This document shows positions 8,630-17,607 of a stretch of 36,119 nucleotides of DNA, in pieces (the stretch's first letter is position 1; each line of letters begins with the position of its first letter). Source of the DNA: Eximiradius proteiniborus (GTDB taxonomy: Bacteria; Bacteroidota; Ignavibacteria; Kapaibacteriales; UBA2268). The notes beneath the pieces are model-generated. The model saw nothing but the letters and a program-made list of their open reading frames with translations, was not told the DNA's origin and did not search any database. Where the stretch lies: assembly GCA_026415495.1 (NCBI GenBank), contig JAOAGZ010000023.1, forward strand, positions 1 to 36,119, given 5' to 3'. Position numbers and translations under genes: made by a program.

Positions 8630-9295
8630 ATGAAACGTTTTATTTTATTTTTTAGTTTTACCTTTATCTTATCTGTAATTTCAACTAATCTGTTTGCTCA
8701 GGGTATCGATGTTGGCTTTCATTTGGGGCTTTCCACTCCAAACGACAAAATAGCAAACGTTTACAACAAAAGCCAAATTAAACTTAATGGTGATTCCTTA
8801 GGAAATTTGGTTTCTAATGGAATGGATGCCGGCTATCATTTAGCTGTCAAAGGACGCATCGGTCTTGCTGATAATGCAGATTTATACTTAGGTTTTGGTT
8901 ATCACAAGTTCCCTCAGACTAAAATCGAAGTTATTGATCCTCAAACCAACAAAGTTTTGGCGACATTGAACTCTACCACTAATATCATTCCTATCAGTGC
9001 TGGACTTAATCTATATCCTATTCGCTCTATAATTGGTATTTATGCTACTGGCGACTTGTCCTACAACTATATTTCGAGTTCGCTTGATTATAAAGTTGCT
9101 GGTGTGGAAGTGCCGCTTACTAAAACTCCAACTGATGGTCGTCTTGGCTTTGGCATTGGTACAGGTATTGATTTTTCTTTGGGCTTAATTCTTCTCAATG
9201 TCGAAGCTAAATATAACTATATCAATTTTATTGGTAAGTCCGACAAAGAAGATTCTAAAAATTATTTATCGGTGGCTCTTGGTGTATATTTCTAA
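8630..9295 (+). CDS. Outer-membrane beta-barrel protein
   Basis: 221 residues with a signal peptide (MKRFILFFSFTFILSV... ending LFAQ, about 27 residues). Amphipathic beta strands follow, with Gly/aromatic alternation (DVGFHLGLSTP, ADLYLGFGYHKFP, IYATGDLSYNYISS, LGFGIGTGIDFSLG), ending in an aromatic strand LSVALGVYF as barrels do. The ATG at 8630 is preferred over an in-frame TTG at 8609 because AAAGGA lies 8 nt upstream of it and the signal peptide begins there. It is divergent from the OmpA-family gene and ends in its own terminator. Ligand or function is unknown; it looks like the small OMP_b-brl type. Confidence 0.75.
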   Translation: MKRFILFFSFTFILSVISTNLFAQGIDVGFHLGLSTPNDKIANVYNKSQIKLNGDSLGNLVSNGMDAGYHLAVKGRIGLADNADLYLGFGYHKFPQTKIEVIDPQTNKVLATLNSTTNIIPISAGLNLYPIRSIIGIYATGDLSYNYISSSLDYKVAGVEVPLTKTPTDGRLGFGIGTGIDFSLGLILLNVEAKYNYINFIGKSDKEDSKNYLSVALGVYF

Positions 9296-9302
9296 ATAAA
9301 TA

Positions 9303-9338
9303 AAAAAGCAGGGGAGAGGTTATCCCCTGCTTCTTTTA
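9303..9338. terminator. Bidirectional terminator between the barrel gene and hflX
   Basis: GCAGGGGA (9308-9315) and TCCCCTGC (9323-9330) form a stem with a 7-nt loop. It has six As on its left and a T-rich run on its right, so it can serve both convergent genes. Confidence 0.88.
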
Positions 9339-9352
9339 TTTTTAATAAATAA

Positions 9353-10639
9353 TTATTTTGAAATATACTTTCCAAAAATATTCTCAAAATATTTCTCTTT
9401 TTCTGCCTGAATTTTCACTTTAAACACCATTGAAGTTTCTGTATCCAGTCTTTCCTGCACTTCATAATTATCATAAAGATGAGATACTAATTCAGATTTT
9501 TCATAAGGCAGATTTACTTCAAAAATATTGTGAAAACGATTGTATTTTTCTTGCATCAATTCAAGCAAACTTTCAATATTAATTCCTCTTTTTGCAGAAA
9601 TAAATATCGAATCAGCAAATTCTTGCTTCAAAGCTCTGTGTATTGTTATATCATCAAGCATATCAACCTTGTTGAACACCATTATTGTTGGCTTCTCATT
9701 AATTTTAAGTTCCTCTAACGTCTTGTTTACTGTCTGTATTTGCTCTCTGAATAATTTATGCGATACATCGATAACGTGTAGCAACACATCGGCTTCCATT
9801 GCTTCCATTAATGTGCTTTTGAACGATGCAACTAAATTGTGAGGCAATTTCTTTATAAATCCTACTGTATCGGAAATCAGTGCTTTCTGCCCGCTCGGCA
9901 AACTGAATTGCCGAACCGTTGTGTCCAATGTAGCAAAGAGCTTGTCCTCAACATAAACCCCAGCATTTGTAATTGTATTTATTAATGTTGATTTTCCGAC
10001 ATTTGTATATCCGACAAGAGCGAATTTTGGCATTTCAGAACGTTTTTTTCTTTGTTCTTTCTTCTGTAATTCAATTTCTTTGAGCTTTTCTTTCAGGTTT
10101 TGAATACGTAATCTTATTATTCGTCTGTCCGTCTCAATCTGAGTTTCTCCAGGTCCTCGTGTCCCAATTCCTCCATATTGCTTGGATAAATGTGTCCACA
10201 TTCGTGTAAGTCGCGGCAAAATATATTGCAATTGTGCAAGCTCTACTTGTGTCTTAGCTTCGTTTGTTCTTGCCCGCGTAGCAAAAATATCTAAGATTAT
10301 ACCACTTCTATCTGTAACCTTTATATTTAGTTCCTTTTCGAGATTACTTACTTGCGCCGGCGATAGATTATCATCAAAAATTATTAATGAAATGTTCTCT
10401 TCTTTAACAATTTGTTTTACCTCTTCGAGCTTTCCTTTTCCAAGTACTGTTGCCGAACTTATCTTTGGCAATTCCTGATATATCTTGTGAATTATTTCCG
10501 CACCTGCTGTTTCAGCAAGAAAAACAAGTTCATCAAGGTCTTCCAAAGCTTCTTCTCTATTGCTTCCCTTAACTTTCACACTACAAGCAATTGCTCTTTC
10601 ACGTTTTTCCTCAATTTTATTCTGTTTTTCAAGTATCAT
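9353..10639 (-). CDS. hflX: Ribosome-associated GTPase HflX
   Basis: 428 residues, usual length. The N-terminal HflX nucleotide-binding domain comes first, then the signature GTRGPGETQIETDRR around residues 153-167. A charged coiled-coil linker and the TRAFAC G domain follow: GYTNVGKST (G1), DTVGFI (G3) and NKVDM (G4). HflX binds the 50S subunit and splits stalled or stress-inactivated 70S ribosomes. It is transcribed alone. Upstream, TAATTTTG (plus-strand complement 10666-10673) matches the TAnnTTTG box, without a well-spaced TTG. Confidence 0.95.
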   Translation of the reverse strand: MILEKQNKIEEKRERAIACSVKVKGSNREEALEDLDELVFLAETAGAEIIHKIYQELPKISSATVLGKGKLEEVKQIVKEENISLIIFDDNLSPAQVSNLEKELNIKVTDRSGIILDIFATRARTNEAKTQVELAQLQYILPRLTRMWTHLSKQYGGIGTRGPGETQIETDRRIIRLRIQNLKEKLKEIELQKKEQRKKRSEMPKFALVGYTNVGKSTLINTITNAGVYVEDKLFATLDTTVRQFSLPSGQKALISDTVGFIKKLPHNLVASFKSTLMEAMEADVLLHVIDVSHKLFREQIQTVNKTLEELKINEKPTIMVFNKVDMLDDITIHRALKQEFADSIFISAKRGINIESLLELMQEKYNRFHNIFEVNLPYEKSELVSHLYDNYEVQERLDTETSMVFKVKIQAEKEKYFENIFGKYISK

Positions 10640-10827
10640 ATCGCTCCATTTTTTTGTTTAAAATACAAAATTAATGCAATTTCAAATAATTATCTTAATT
10701 ATTTGAAGAGTATTCTTTTTATTATCTCTTTATTCACTACAAATATTTTGGTATTATTTTTGTCTTTATTATTAAGTTCATTATTATTGATGTCGATATT
10801 TATGTTAAATTAATTATTGCCAAAATA

Positions 10828-11106
10828 TTGAGTATTATTCGACTACTAAATATTAAGAAAAAAATAAAACCTGAGACTTTCTACGAACAATTAGCTAAAG
10901 ATGGTCTCCTTGTAGATTATTTAAATAAATTTTTATCTGATAAAATTAACAGCGACGAAGATTTTAAGCGTGAAATTTTCGAAACTCTTCTATTGCATAG
11001 CAATGAACCTTTTGTAGAAGTCGAAAAATACTATTTGGAGAAACTCATTTCATCTTTGAGCTACTTTTTGGAGTATACGTCCCAATGGAGAGAATCAAAT
11101 CAATAA
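10828..11106 (+). CDS. Small helical hypothetical protein, TTG start
   Basis: 92 residues, not recognised. No ATG or GTG is available in frame: the first usable start is TTG at 10828, and the frame stays open further upstream without a better start, so the N-terminus is uncertain. The sequence is charged and mostly alpha-helical (YEQLAKDGLLVDYLNKFL, FKREIFETLLL, VEKYYLEKLISSLSYFLEY), with no Cys and no signal peptide. The last 22 bases overlap the start of the next gene in another frame, implying cotranscription and translational coupling to the tail-anchored coiled-coil protein. A helper or binding partner of that protein is the natural inference, not a demonstrated role. Confidence 0.6.
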   Translation: MSIIRLLNIKKKIKPETFYEQLAKDGLLVDYLNKFLSDKINSDEDFKREIFETLLLHSNEPFVEVEKYYLEKLISSLSYFLEYTSQWRESNQ

Positions 11107-12020
11107 GTCCGGAAATTATTGGGCTTTTCGATAAAATTATTCAGCAAGCCGAAGAATATCATCGTGCTTTCGAACTTCTTGATAAAAAAGTGAAAGATTT
11201 CGACGCAGCTATCAACCGCCTAAATGAAATGGAGACCAAAATATCTAAGGATGCTGAATCTGCAATTAGCAAAATCAATACTAATATTCTTGAATCTATC
11301 ATTCTTCTTAAAAATAAAACCGAAGAAACTATTAAGCTTGCCAATGACCTTGGTGATATTAATGCATTCAAAAAAGAAATGGAGCAACTCAAAGATGATA
11401 TTGTTTCTATTCAAAGCAACTCTGCTAAAATAGTCGAAGAAATGGATAAATCGCTCAAATTTTTCAAAAAGAAATCCGAACTTGAACTTGAATCAACCCT
11501 GATTGGCTTGAAATCTAAAATCGAAAAAGAAGTTGCTGTGGAATCTCAAAAAATCGAGCTTCGCATTAATATGCGGCTTAAACAAATGGAATCTGCTTTG
11601 ATAGGTCTCGACGAAAAAGTTAAATCATTTGAAGTTAATTTCTCTTCTGTAATTAAAAAAATTACTCTTGACATTGATATTATCAAACACGGCTATTCTC
11701 TGGATTTAGAACAAAACAACGAATATAACAACCAGCTTGTAAATCAGGAAATATCGGACAAAATTGCTTCTTTGGAAAATATGCTCAACATAATCAATGA
11801 AAAAATCTCTTCTCTTTCCGGTGGCAAGATTAAATATGAAAAAGAACGCTCGTCAGATAGCGAACAAATCGAAAAATTAGATAGTAAGCTGCAATTTCTT
11901 TCAAGAAAAATTGACTCAATCGAAAAAACAATTGCAAGTTCGCAAAGCAATACGTCTATTCTCATCGCCTCAATTGCTATTATTCTTGCTCTTCTTGCTA
12001 TTATCCTCAAATTTATATAA
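11085..12020 (+). CDS. Tail-anchored coiled-coil membrane protein
   Basis: 311 residues, no recognised family. Residues about 10-285 are almost continuous heptad-like, Lys/Glu/Ile/Leu-rich coiled coil (for example KIEKEVAVESQKIELRINM and KLQFLSRKIDSIEKTI). The last 22 residues (ILIASIAIILALLAIILKFI) are a single hydrophobic segment at the extreme C-terminus, with no signal peptide. The long coil would then sit in the cytoplasm, anchored to the inner membrane by its tail. The ATG start lies inside the preceding small gene (22-bp overlap). Coiled-coil architecture is not diagnostic; shape determination, chromosome organisation or secretion scaffolding are all possible. Confidence 0.75.
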   Translation: MERIKSISPEIIGLFDKIIQQAEEYHRAFELLDKKVKDFDAAINRLNEMETKISKDAESAISKINTNILESIILLKNKTEETIKLANDLGDINAFKKEMEQLKDDIVSIQSNSAKIVEEMDKSLKFFKKKSELELESTLIGLKSKIEKEVAVESQKIELRINMRLKQMESALIGLDEKVKSFEVNFSSVIKKITLDIDIIKHGYSLDLEQNNEYNNQLVNQEISDKIASLENMLNIINEKISSLSGGKIKYEKERSSDSEQIEKLDSKLQFLSRKIDSIEKTIASSQSNTSILIASIAIILALLAIILKFI

Positions 12021-12060
12021 AAAACCTTCGGGCGACAGCTATCTGCACGAAGGTTCTTTA
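12021..12060. terminator. Hairpin terminator between convergent genes
   Basis: AACCTTCG (12023-12030) and CGAAGGTT (12048-12055) enclose a 17-nt loop. On the minus strand the hairpin is followed by TTTTTT, so it is a good terminator for the rhodanese gene. On the plus strand only CTTTA follows, so it is weaker for the coiled-coil gene. Confidence 0.65.
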
Positions 12061-12079
12061 TCATTGAAAAGCAATTATA

Positions 12080-13126
12080 TTATGGCTTTTCGTAATCTTT
12101 ATTGATAATGTCTCTTGTTGGATCAAATGCCGTTAAACCTTTTTCTTTAACTTTGTCGTAAATCATTCCTGATGTTCCGAATAATAATGATTTTGCATCA
12201 TATCCAAGAACTCTTAAAAATGCAATTACATAAGCACTTGTTTGACCTGTGTAGCAATAAACGACAATTTGTTTGTTGGTCGGAAGTGTGAGTAAGTCTT
12301 TTGTTGATTTCAAAGATTCCTTCGGAGTGTATTGCATTGCACCGGGAATATGTCCGGGATCTAAATAATGTGCAGCAGGCCAATAATTAATAATAAATAA
12401 ATTGTTTAAGTTGTTAAATACATCAGTGTGGCTAATTCCTGTTGCATCAACTCCAAGTCCGGATGCCCATCCCTTTCCGAATAAATACTTAACTCTTTCT
12501 TCCAATATCTCTTTGCCTGTTTTCTTGCCTGTGCTCAAAGTAGGTAGCGGGTTCTTTGTTGTTGGTTTTGGTGTTTCTGTTTGCACAAATTGGGTAGCCC
12601 GTGAATTCCCGTTAGCAATAGTGTTTTTGTAAGTATTTGCAAAATCATCATGCCATGCAGACATACCAAATTTCATTGACTTAACATTTGAATACCCGAG
12701 CAATCTCAATAACGATGCTGAATAAGCTGCTGATTGTCCGGTATAGCATACCAGCACAACATCTTCGTATGTTGCTAAATTAGTTGCATTTGTTTTGAAA
12801 TAGTCATATAAGTTAGGAATTAGTACATTTACTGCATTTTTGATATGACCATTGTCGTAGTCAGCTTTTGCGCGAACGTCAATGATTTTGATTTTGTCTG
12901 GTGTAGCTAAGTTCTTGTTGTAAACGTCAATTGCGTTAATAATCGTAGGTGCTTGCGTATTAATAAAATCGCCACCTGTTGTTTCCAAATATTCGAGCAA
13001 AAGTTCTGCTTCAGTTTTCGTCGGACCATTGTCGTCATCATCGTCCGAACATCCTACAAAAGTAAGCGATAGTGCAATCAATAATATTGCGATTAATGAA
13101 TTAAGTTTTTTAAAATAATCTTTCAT
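12080..13126 (-). CDS. Tandem rhodanese-domain lipoprotein
   Basis: 348 residues. A lipoprotein signal peptide ends in the lipobox TFVGC, followed by SDDDDDN, which resembles the Bacteroidota lipoprotein export signal that sends lipoproteins to the cell surface. Two rhodanese domains follow. The first runs about 60-165, with IIDVRAKADYDNGHI and active loop CYTGQSAAY. The second runs about 225-340, with AAHYLDPGHIPGA and loop CYTGQTSAY. Both keep the catalytic Cys, so both could transfer sulfane sulfur. The gene lies 45 bp after the multiheme cytochrome gene on the same strand, has an SD (GGAGAAA), and is probably its operon partner. Extracytoplasmic sulfur (thiosulfate or polysulfide) chemistry linked to electron transfer is the inferred setting; the substrate is unknown. 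Confidence 0.85.
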   Translation of the reverse strand: MKDYFKKLNSLIAILLIALSLTFVGCSDDDDDNGPTKTEAELLLEYLETTGGDFINTQAPTIINAIDVYNKNLATPDKIKIIDVRAKADYDNGHIKNAVNVLIPNLYDYFKTNATNLATYEDVVLVCYTGQSAAYSASLLRLLGYSNVKSMKFGMSAWHDDFANTYKNTIANGNSRATQFVQTETPKPTTKNPLPTLSTGKKTGKEILEERVKYLFGKGWASGLGVDATGISHTDVFNNLNNLFIINYWPAAHYLDPGHIPGAMQYTPKESLKSTKDLLTLPTNKQIVVYCYTGQTSAYVIAFLRVLGYDAKSLLFGTSGMIYDKVKEKGLTAFDPTRDIINKDYEKP

Positions 13127-13171
13127 ATAATTTCTCCAAAAAAGTGGAACAAAAAGTTATCTTATTGAAAT

Positions 13172-14515
13172 TTATTTAAGACCCCAGGAATTAGGTAATT
13201 TACCATCAACTACTATATTTTTGCTCGCTTGTTTTTCCCAATCATATAAATCTGAATCGAACAAATATAAGTTTTTGTTTTTCCACACATCTCCATCTTT
13301 GTAAATATGGCAGCTTGCGTAGCAAGCTTCGCCTTGTGCCACAGTTGTTCTTGCTGTGCGTTTCAAAATATTGTGCGGACTTGTGTAATTAAATGTTGGC
13401 GCTGCATCAAACTTTGCATATTGCGGAACATCATACATACTCCAATTGTCCGGTGCTGCAAGTGTGCGGCGTACAAGTGTGAACTTGTAATTCTTCTTAA
13501 CATCAGGTATTGGATTTAATGCTATTTTGAACTCAAGATGAGAGGTTATTCGGGCTCCGGCTCCACCAATATGGCAACTTCCACAAGTATTGTAGTTTTG
13601 CGAATGGCATACATGGCAATTGAAATCATCTGCGTGTACTGAATGGTAAGTGTTAGAAGTTGCTACATTTTTATGACAATCTTCGCATTTCGGAAGTTTT
13701 TCATAAGCATAACGCTGAACAACTTTCTGCCCGTTCCCGTGCAATTCATCTTTCTTATGGCAGCTGAGACAGTTAAATCCAGCCTTCGTAAGATGAACAT
13801 CAGGTTGAGTGCCACTTCCTACACCTAAAAATGCATGTCCACCACGTGATGAATGGCATACAACACAAGTATTCATCATATCAGGTTTTTTGAAATTATG
13901 CCCCTGTGCCAATCCTCCTCCGCCGGCGTGTGGTCTGTTCACATGGCAATCTCCACAGCTTGCGTGGCAAATAGAACAGTTTTTGTTGTAACCTTGCTGA
14001 TGTTTTGCCGGCAATTGTGCAAAATCATCAGCTCCACTTAATCCAGAACGTAAACATACTTTGCGTTTTTGTCCCCACCCTTGATGCAGGTTATAATGCT
14101 GATTGTTCGCATAAGTTGAATGGCACTTTCCGCATTTTGCTACTGCCGAGTCTGATGGAGACTTCAAAAAGTTCCCCGAGTGAGCAATTGCTTTGTCTGC
14201 TGTTTTATCGACTCCATTGTGGCAGTCTGTACATTTCATTTCTCCATGTTCTGAATCTTTGAATTTTTTATAACCTTCACCGCCCATATACACACGGTCA
14301 TAAGGCTCAAAATGCGGTGCATCGCCACCACAACCTCCAACAGGAGCCTCGCTATCAGGAGTATAAACAGCTTTCAGATGCTCATAATTGGTATGGCAAC
14401 CCTCACACGAAGCAACATTTTTCGTGTTATTCGACGGATTGTCATTGTTATCATCCGAGCATCCAACTATTATTCCTGCTGTGAGCAAAATTAAAACTAT
14501 AAATAAATTTTTCAT
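13172..14515 (-). CDS. Multiheme c-type cytochrome lipoprotein
   Basis: 447 residues from the ATG at 14515, chosen because GGAG lies 8 nt upstream; an ATG at 14521 would place the SD only 2 nt away. A lipobox (IIVGC) is followed by SDDNNDN, a likely surface-export signal. Ten CxxCH heme motifs are visible in order (CEGCH, CTDCH, CGKCH, CSICH, CGDCH, CVVCH, CLSCH, CEDCH, CHVCH, CGSCH), plus one CYASCH (CxxxCH) near the C-terminus. It is therefore a ten- or eleven-heme cytochrome, and many additional His residues could be distal ligands. Roles known for such proteins include extracellular electron transfer and reduction of sulfur or nitrogen oxyanions; family membership cannot be fixed by eye. 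It is first in a two-gene operon with the tandem rhodanese. Confidence 0.88.
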   Translation of the reverse strand: MKNLFIVLILLTAGIIVGCSDDNNDNPSNNTKNVASCEGCHTNYEHLKAVYTPDSEAPVGGCGGDAPHFEPYDRVYMGGEGYKKFKDSEHGEMKCTDCHNGVDKTADKAIAHSGNFLKSPSDSAVAKCGKCHSTYANNQHYNLHQGWGQKRKVCLRSGLSGADDFAQLPAKHQQGYNKNCSICHASCGDCHVNRPHAGGGGLAQGHNFKKPDMMNTCVVCHSSRGGHAFLGVGSGTQPDVHLTKAGFNCLSCHKKDELHGNGQKVVQRYAYEKLPKCEDCHKNVATSNTYHSVHADDFNCHVCHSQNYNTCGSCHIGGAGARITSHLEFKIALNPIPDVKKNYKFTLVRRTLAAPDNWSMYDVPQYAKFDAAPTFNYTSPHNILKRTARTTVAQGEACYASCHIYKDGDVWKNKNLYLFDSDLYDWEKQASKNIVVDGKLPNSWGLK

Positions 14516-14821
14516 CACCATAACTCCACAATTAATTATCCAAATTATTAAAAAATTAACATATTTTCATCAATATTGAGTTTTATTTCGTTTATTTACC
14601 ACATTTTTCATTTTTTACAAACAAATTTAGAATGCTTAAAATAATTAATTAATATTCATAATCGCTTGATTTAATAAAATATATCAATAATATTTTATTT
14701 GTCAAAATGAATTTTCTTTTATTTCGAGAAATATTATTCGATTTCTGGTCTTATATTTTTTTATTTTTTAGTTTATTTTGATTATTTTTAATCTTTGCTA
14801 TAATAATAAATAGGTTGAATT
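14516..14821. other. AT-rich divergent promoter region
   Basis: About 306 bp, very AT-rich, with no coding potential seen. It separates the cytochrome operon (minus) from the peptidase-fmt-coaBC operon (plus). On the plus side TATAAT (14799-14804) lies 17 nt after TTTTGA (or 15 after TTGATT), 17 nt before the peptidase ATG. No clear operator or stem-loop was noticed. Confidence 0.5.
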
Positions 14822-16645
14822 ATGAATTTGCTGAAAAAATTATTGTTTATAAAAATTTTTGTTGCACTCTTTTTTGTAAATTCCTTTGCTCAGAAAGACC
14901 CTTCTTCACCAGATAATATTAAGAAATACGTCCAATATCTTGCCTCAGAAGAACTCGAAGGACGCCTACCCGGCACCGCCGGCATCGACAAAGCTGCAAA
15001 TTATATTTCCCAACATTTTAAAAAAGTTGGACTAAAATCTTTTCGTGAAAATTATTTTCAGCAATTCGACGTTAGAACCGGAATTAAGCTTGGTTCTGAA
15101 AATAAATTTGCTTTGACTGTGCTTGTTGAGCGCCTCGGTGTGCCAGTCGAAAAATGGAAACCCGCAACTAAAAATATTAACGTCGAAGAAGAATGGTTGC
15201 CTGCGGCTTTCAGCGAAAATGGTTCCGTTAGTGCAGACCTTGTATTTGCCGGCTATGGCATTTCTGCCGAACCTCTGGGATATGACGACTATAAAGATAT
15301 TGATGTAAATGGCAAAATAGTAATCGTTATCTCTGGTAGTCCTGATGGCTCTACCGAAAAATCAAAATTTGTCAATTATCTTTCCGATAGATACAAAGCG
15401 ACTAATGCCAGAAATAAAGGTGCTGTGGGTGTCCTGATTGTCAATCCGCAAGGTGATTCTGCAAACATTTTGAAACCTCTGAGCTTTCAGATGATGTCCC
15501 GCAATTCTGGTATTTTAGTTGCCTATATCAAGAGAACACTTGCTTTCTCGCTTATGCCTAAGAATGTGCAACTCAATTATGTTGAAAACGCAATTAATAA
15601 ATCTCAAAAACCAAATAGTTTTGCTGTCCCATATACTAAAGTGTCTCTTACTATTGACTTAGTAGACGACTATAGACCAACAAGCAACGTTATCGGTTAC
15701 GTCGAAGGGCGTTTCAATCCTCAGGAATACATCGTTGTCGGTGCTCATTACGACCATCTTGGATACGGGCAACTTGGAAATTCTGCTTATGTAGAAACAA
15801 CTCCTACAATTCATCCCAGCGCCGATGATAATGCCTCTGGTGTTGCCGGTGTAATGGAACTTGCCGAACGCTTCGCAAAAAATCCTGCCGATAGAACAAT
15901 TGTGTTTATGGCTTTCACTGGCGAAGAAATGGGATTGCTTGGCTCTACTCACTATGTCGAAAACAACTTTTTCCCTCACGAAAACACATTCCTTATGCTA
16001 AATTTTGATATGATTGGACGAATGAAAGATAACAAGCTCCAGATTTTTGGCTTAGGCTCTTCACCCGTTCTGTCCAATGTAATTGATTCAATTTCCTCAA
16101 TTGAAAATATCGGGATTGTCAAACTTCAAGATGGATTTGGTCCAAGCGACCACACACCTTTCTACAAAAAGAAAATTCCTGTTATGCACTTCTTTACCGG
16201 TGCACACGGTGATTACCACAAACCCACAGATACTTGGGAAAAATTAGATTATGTTGCTTCTGCTCGCGTTGTTGATTTTGCCGAAAGCGTTGTCCGTCAT
16301 TTCGCTTCTATCCAGCAGAAACCTGCTTTTACTGAAGTTGTGGACACAACTAATCGTCCCGCGATGCGTGGAGGTGGTCCTTGGTTCGGTATTGTACCTA
16401 ATTTCGAGGAATCTCCTCTCGGACTGAAAATTTCCGGTACTTCGCCCGGTAGCCCGGCACAAGCAGCCGGTCTGAAAGAAGACGACATTATCACCCATAT
16501 TGATGATAAACAAGTCAAAAATTTACACGATTTTATGTATATTATCGGCGAATATAAAGCCGGCAATACTGTCAAAGTTCGTGTCCTTAGAAATAACAAA
16601 GAAATGTTCTTTAATGTTACTCTTGCTAATAGGAACAAACAATAA
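14822..16645 (+). CDS. Secreted M28-family zinc peptidase with C-terminal PDZ domain
   Basis: 607 residues. The signal peptide is about 1-23 (ending NSFAQ). An inserted protease-associated (PA) region precedes the catalytic core. Co-catalytic zinc ligands are intact: His in GAHYDHLG, Asp in SADDNASG, Glu-Glu in FTGEEMG, Asp in NFDMIGR, and His in GDYHKPTD. These define M28 aminopeptidases. A PDZ domain near residues 515-600 (LGLKISGTSPGSPAQAAGLKEDDIITHIDDKQV) is common in Bacteroidota members. It probably trims peptides in the periplasm or outside the cell. Its stop overlaps the fmt start by one base (TAATG), so a secreted peptidase is cotranscribed with cytosolic housekeeping genes. Confidence 0.92.
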   Translation: MNLLKKLLFIKIFVALFFVNSFAQKDPSSPDNIKKYVQYLASEELEGRLPGTAGIDKAANYISQHFKKVGLKSFRENYFQQFDVRTGIKLGSENKFALTVLVERLGVPVEKWKPATKNINVEEEWLPAAFSENGSVSADLVFAGYGISAEPLGYDDYKDIDVNGKIVIVISGSPDGSTEKSKFVNYLSDRYKATNARNKGAVGVLIVNPQGDSANILKPLSFQMMSRNSGILVAYIKRTLAFSLMPKNVQLNYVENAINKSQKPNSFAVPYTKVSLTIDLVDDYRPTSNVIGYVEGRFNPQEYIVVGAHYDHLGYGQLGNSAYVETTPTIHPSADDNASGVAGVMELAERFAKNPADRTIVFMAFTGEEMGLLGSTHYVENNFFPHENTFLMLNFDMIGRMKDNKLQIFGLGSSPVLSNVIDSISSIENIGIVKLQDGFGPSDHTPFYKKKIPVMHFFTGAHGDYHKPTDTWEKLDYVASARVVDFAESVVRHFASIQQKPAFTEVVDTTNRPAMRGGGPWFGIVPNFEESPLGLKISGTSPGSPAQAAGLKEDDIITHIDDKQVKNLHDFMYIIGEYKAGNTVKVRVLRNNKEMFFNVTLANRNKQ

Positions 16646-17595
16646 TGAGTCTCTCAATTGTTTTTATGGGAACCCCTGAATTTGCGGTTCCCACTCTTAT
16701 TGAACTGAATAAGAAATACGACGTTAAAGCCGTAGTTACCGCTACCGACAAGCCTCAGGGACGTGGACACAAAGTTCTGCCTTCTCCGATAAAAAAAACT
16801 GCTTTGGAACTTGGTTTGCAGGTTCTTCAACCTAATAATCTGAAAGATAATGAATTTATAGAAACTCTTAAAGCTATAAATCCGGATATAATAGTTGTCG
16901 TTGCTTTCAGAATTTTGCCAAAGGAAGTCTTTACCATACCTCGTCTTGGATGCTTCAATATTCACGCAAGTTTGCTCCCAAAATATCGTGGTGCTGCACC
17001 AATTAATTGGGCTATTATAAATGGTGAAACAGTAACCGGTCTCACATCTTTTCTTATTCAGGAAAAAGTCGATACCGGTAGTATTTTGCTCCAGACTGTT
17101 GTTCCGATTCCCGACGGTGCAACAGCCGGTGATTTGCACGATTTGATGGCACCATTAGCCGCCCGATTGTCAATCGATACTTGTGAACTACTTGCAAAAG
17201 GCAACTACAAAACAATTCCGCAAGACGAGAGCCTTGCCACTTCTGCTCCTAAGATTTTCAGTCAGAATGCCAAAATTAATTTCGATGATTATGCAGAATT
17301 AGTTCGCAACTTTATTCACGGTTATTCACCCGTCCCCGGTGCTTACACAATTTTCGACGGTAAGAAAATGAAAATTTTTCGCGCTGACTACGAAAAATGT
17401 AGCTGTTCAGTAAATGAAGCTTTTTTAAGTCTTCAAAATCCGGGTGAATTTTTGATTGAGAAAGGGCTATTTTGCGTCAAATGCAAAGCTGGATATATCT
17501 TTATCAAAGAATTGCAGATTGAAGGTAAAAAAGTAACAACTGTTGCTGATTTTATCAATGGATATAAGGGCGAAAAAAAAGGAATGTTTCAATAA
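16645..17595 (+). CDS. fmt: Methionyl-tRNA formyltransferase
   Basis: 316 residues. Transfers formyl from 10-formyl-THF to initiator Met-tRNA. The N-terminus FMGTPEFAVPTL, the substrate loop TATDKPQGRGHKV, the catalytic HASLLPKYRGAAPINWAI block (Asn-His-Asp catalytic site) and the C-terminal OB-like domain (VRNFIHGYSPVPGAYT, FINGYKG) are all present, and the length is normal. It is coupled to the M28 peptidase by a 1-base overlap and followed 12 bp later by coaBC. No def (peptide deformylase) gene is adjacent. Confidence 0.96.
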   Translation: MSLSIVFMGTPEFAVPTLIELNKKYDVKAVVTATDKPQGRGHKVLPSPIKKTALELGLQVLQPNNLKDNEFIETLKAINPDIIVVVAFRILPKEVFTIPRLGCFNIHASLLPKYRGAAPINWAIINGETVTGLTSFLIQEKVDTGSILLQTVVPIPDGATAGDLHDLMAPLAARLSIDTCELLAKGNYKTIPQDESLATSAPKIFSQNAKINFDDYAELVRNFIHGYSPVPGAYTIFDGKKMKIFRADYEKCSCSVNEAFLSLQNPGEFLIEKGLFCVKCKAGYIFIKELQIEGKKVTTVADFINGYKGEKKGMFQ

Positions 17596-17607
17596 TTGTT
17601 GATTACT

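Noticed and set aside
10412-10813. Long plus-strand frame opposite the hflX 5' end
   Set aside because: Mostly antisense to a clear HflX coding sequence, low-complexity Phe/Ile/Leu translation, no start signals.
12001-12060. Small RNA between the coiled-coil and rhodanese genes
   Set aside because: The hairpin is explained as a terminator for the convergent genes; no separate promoter is visible.
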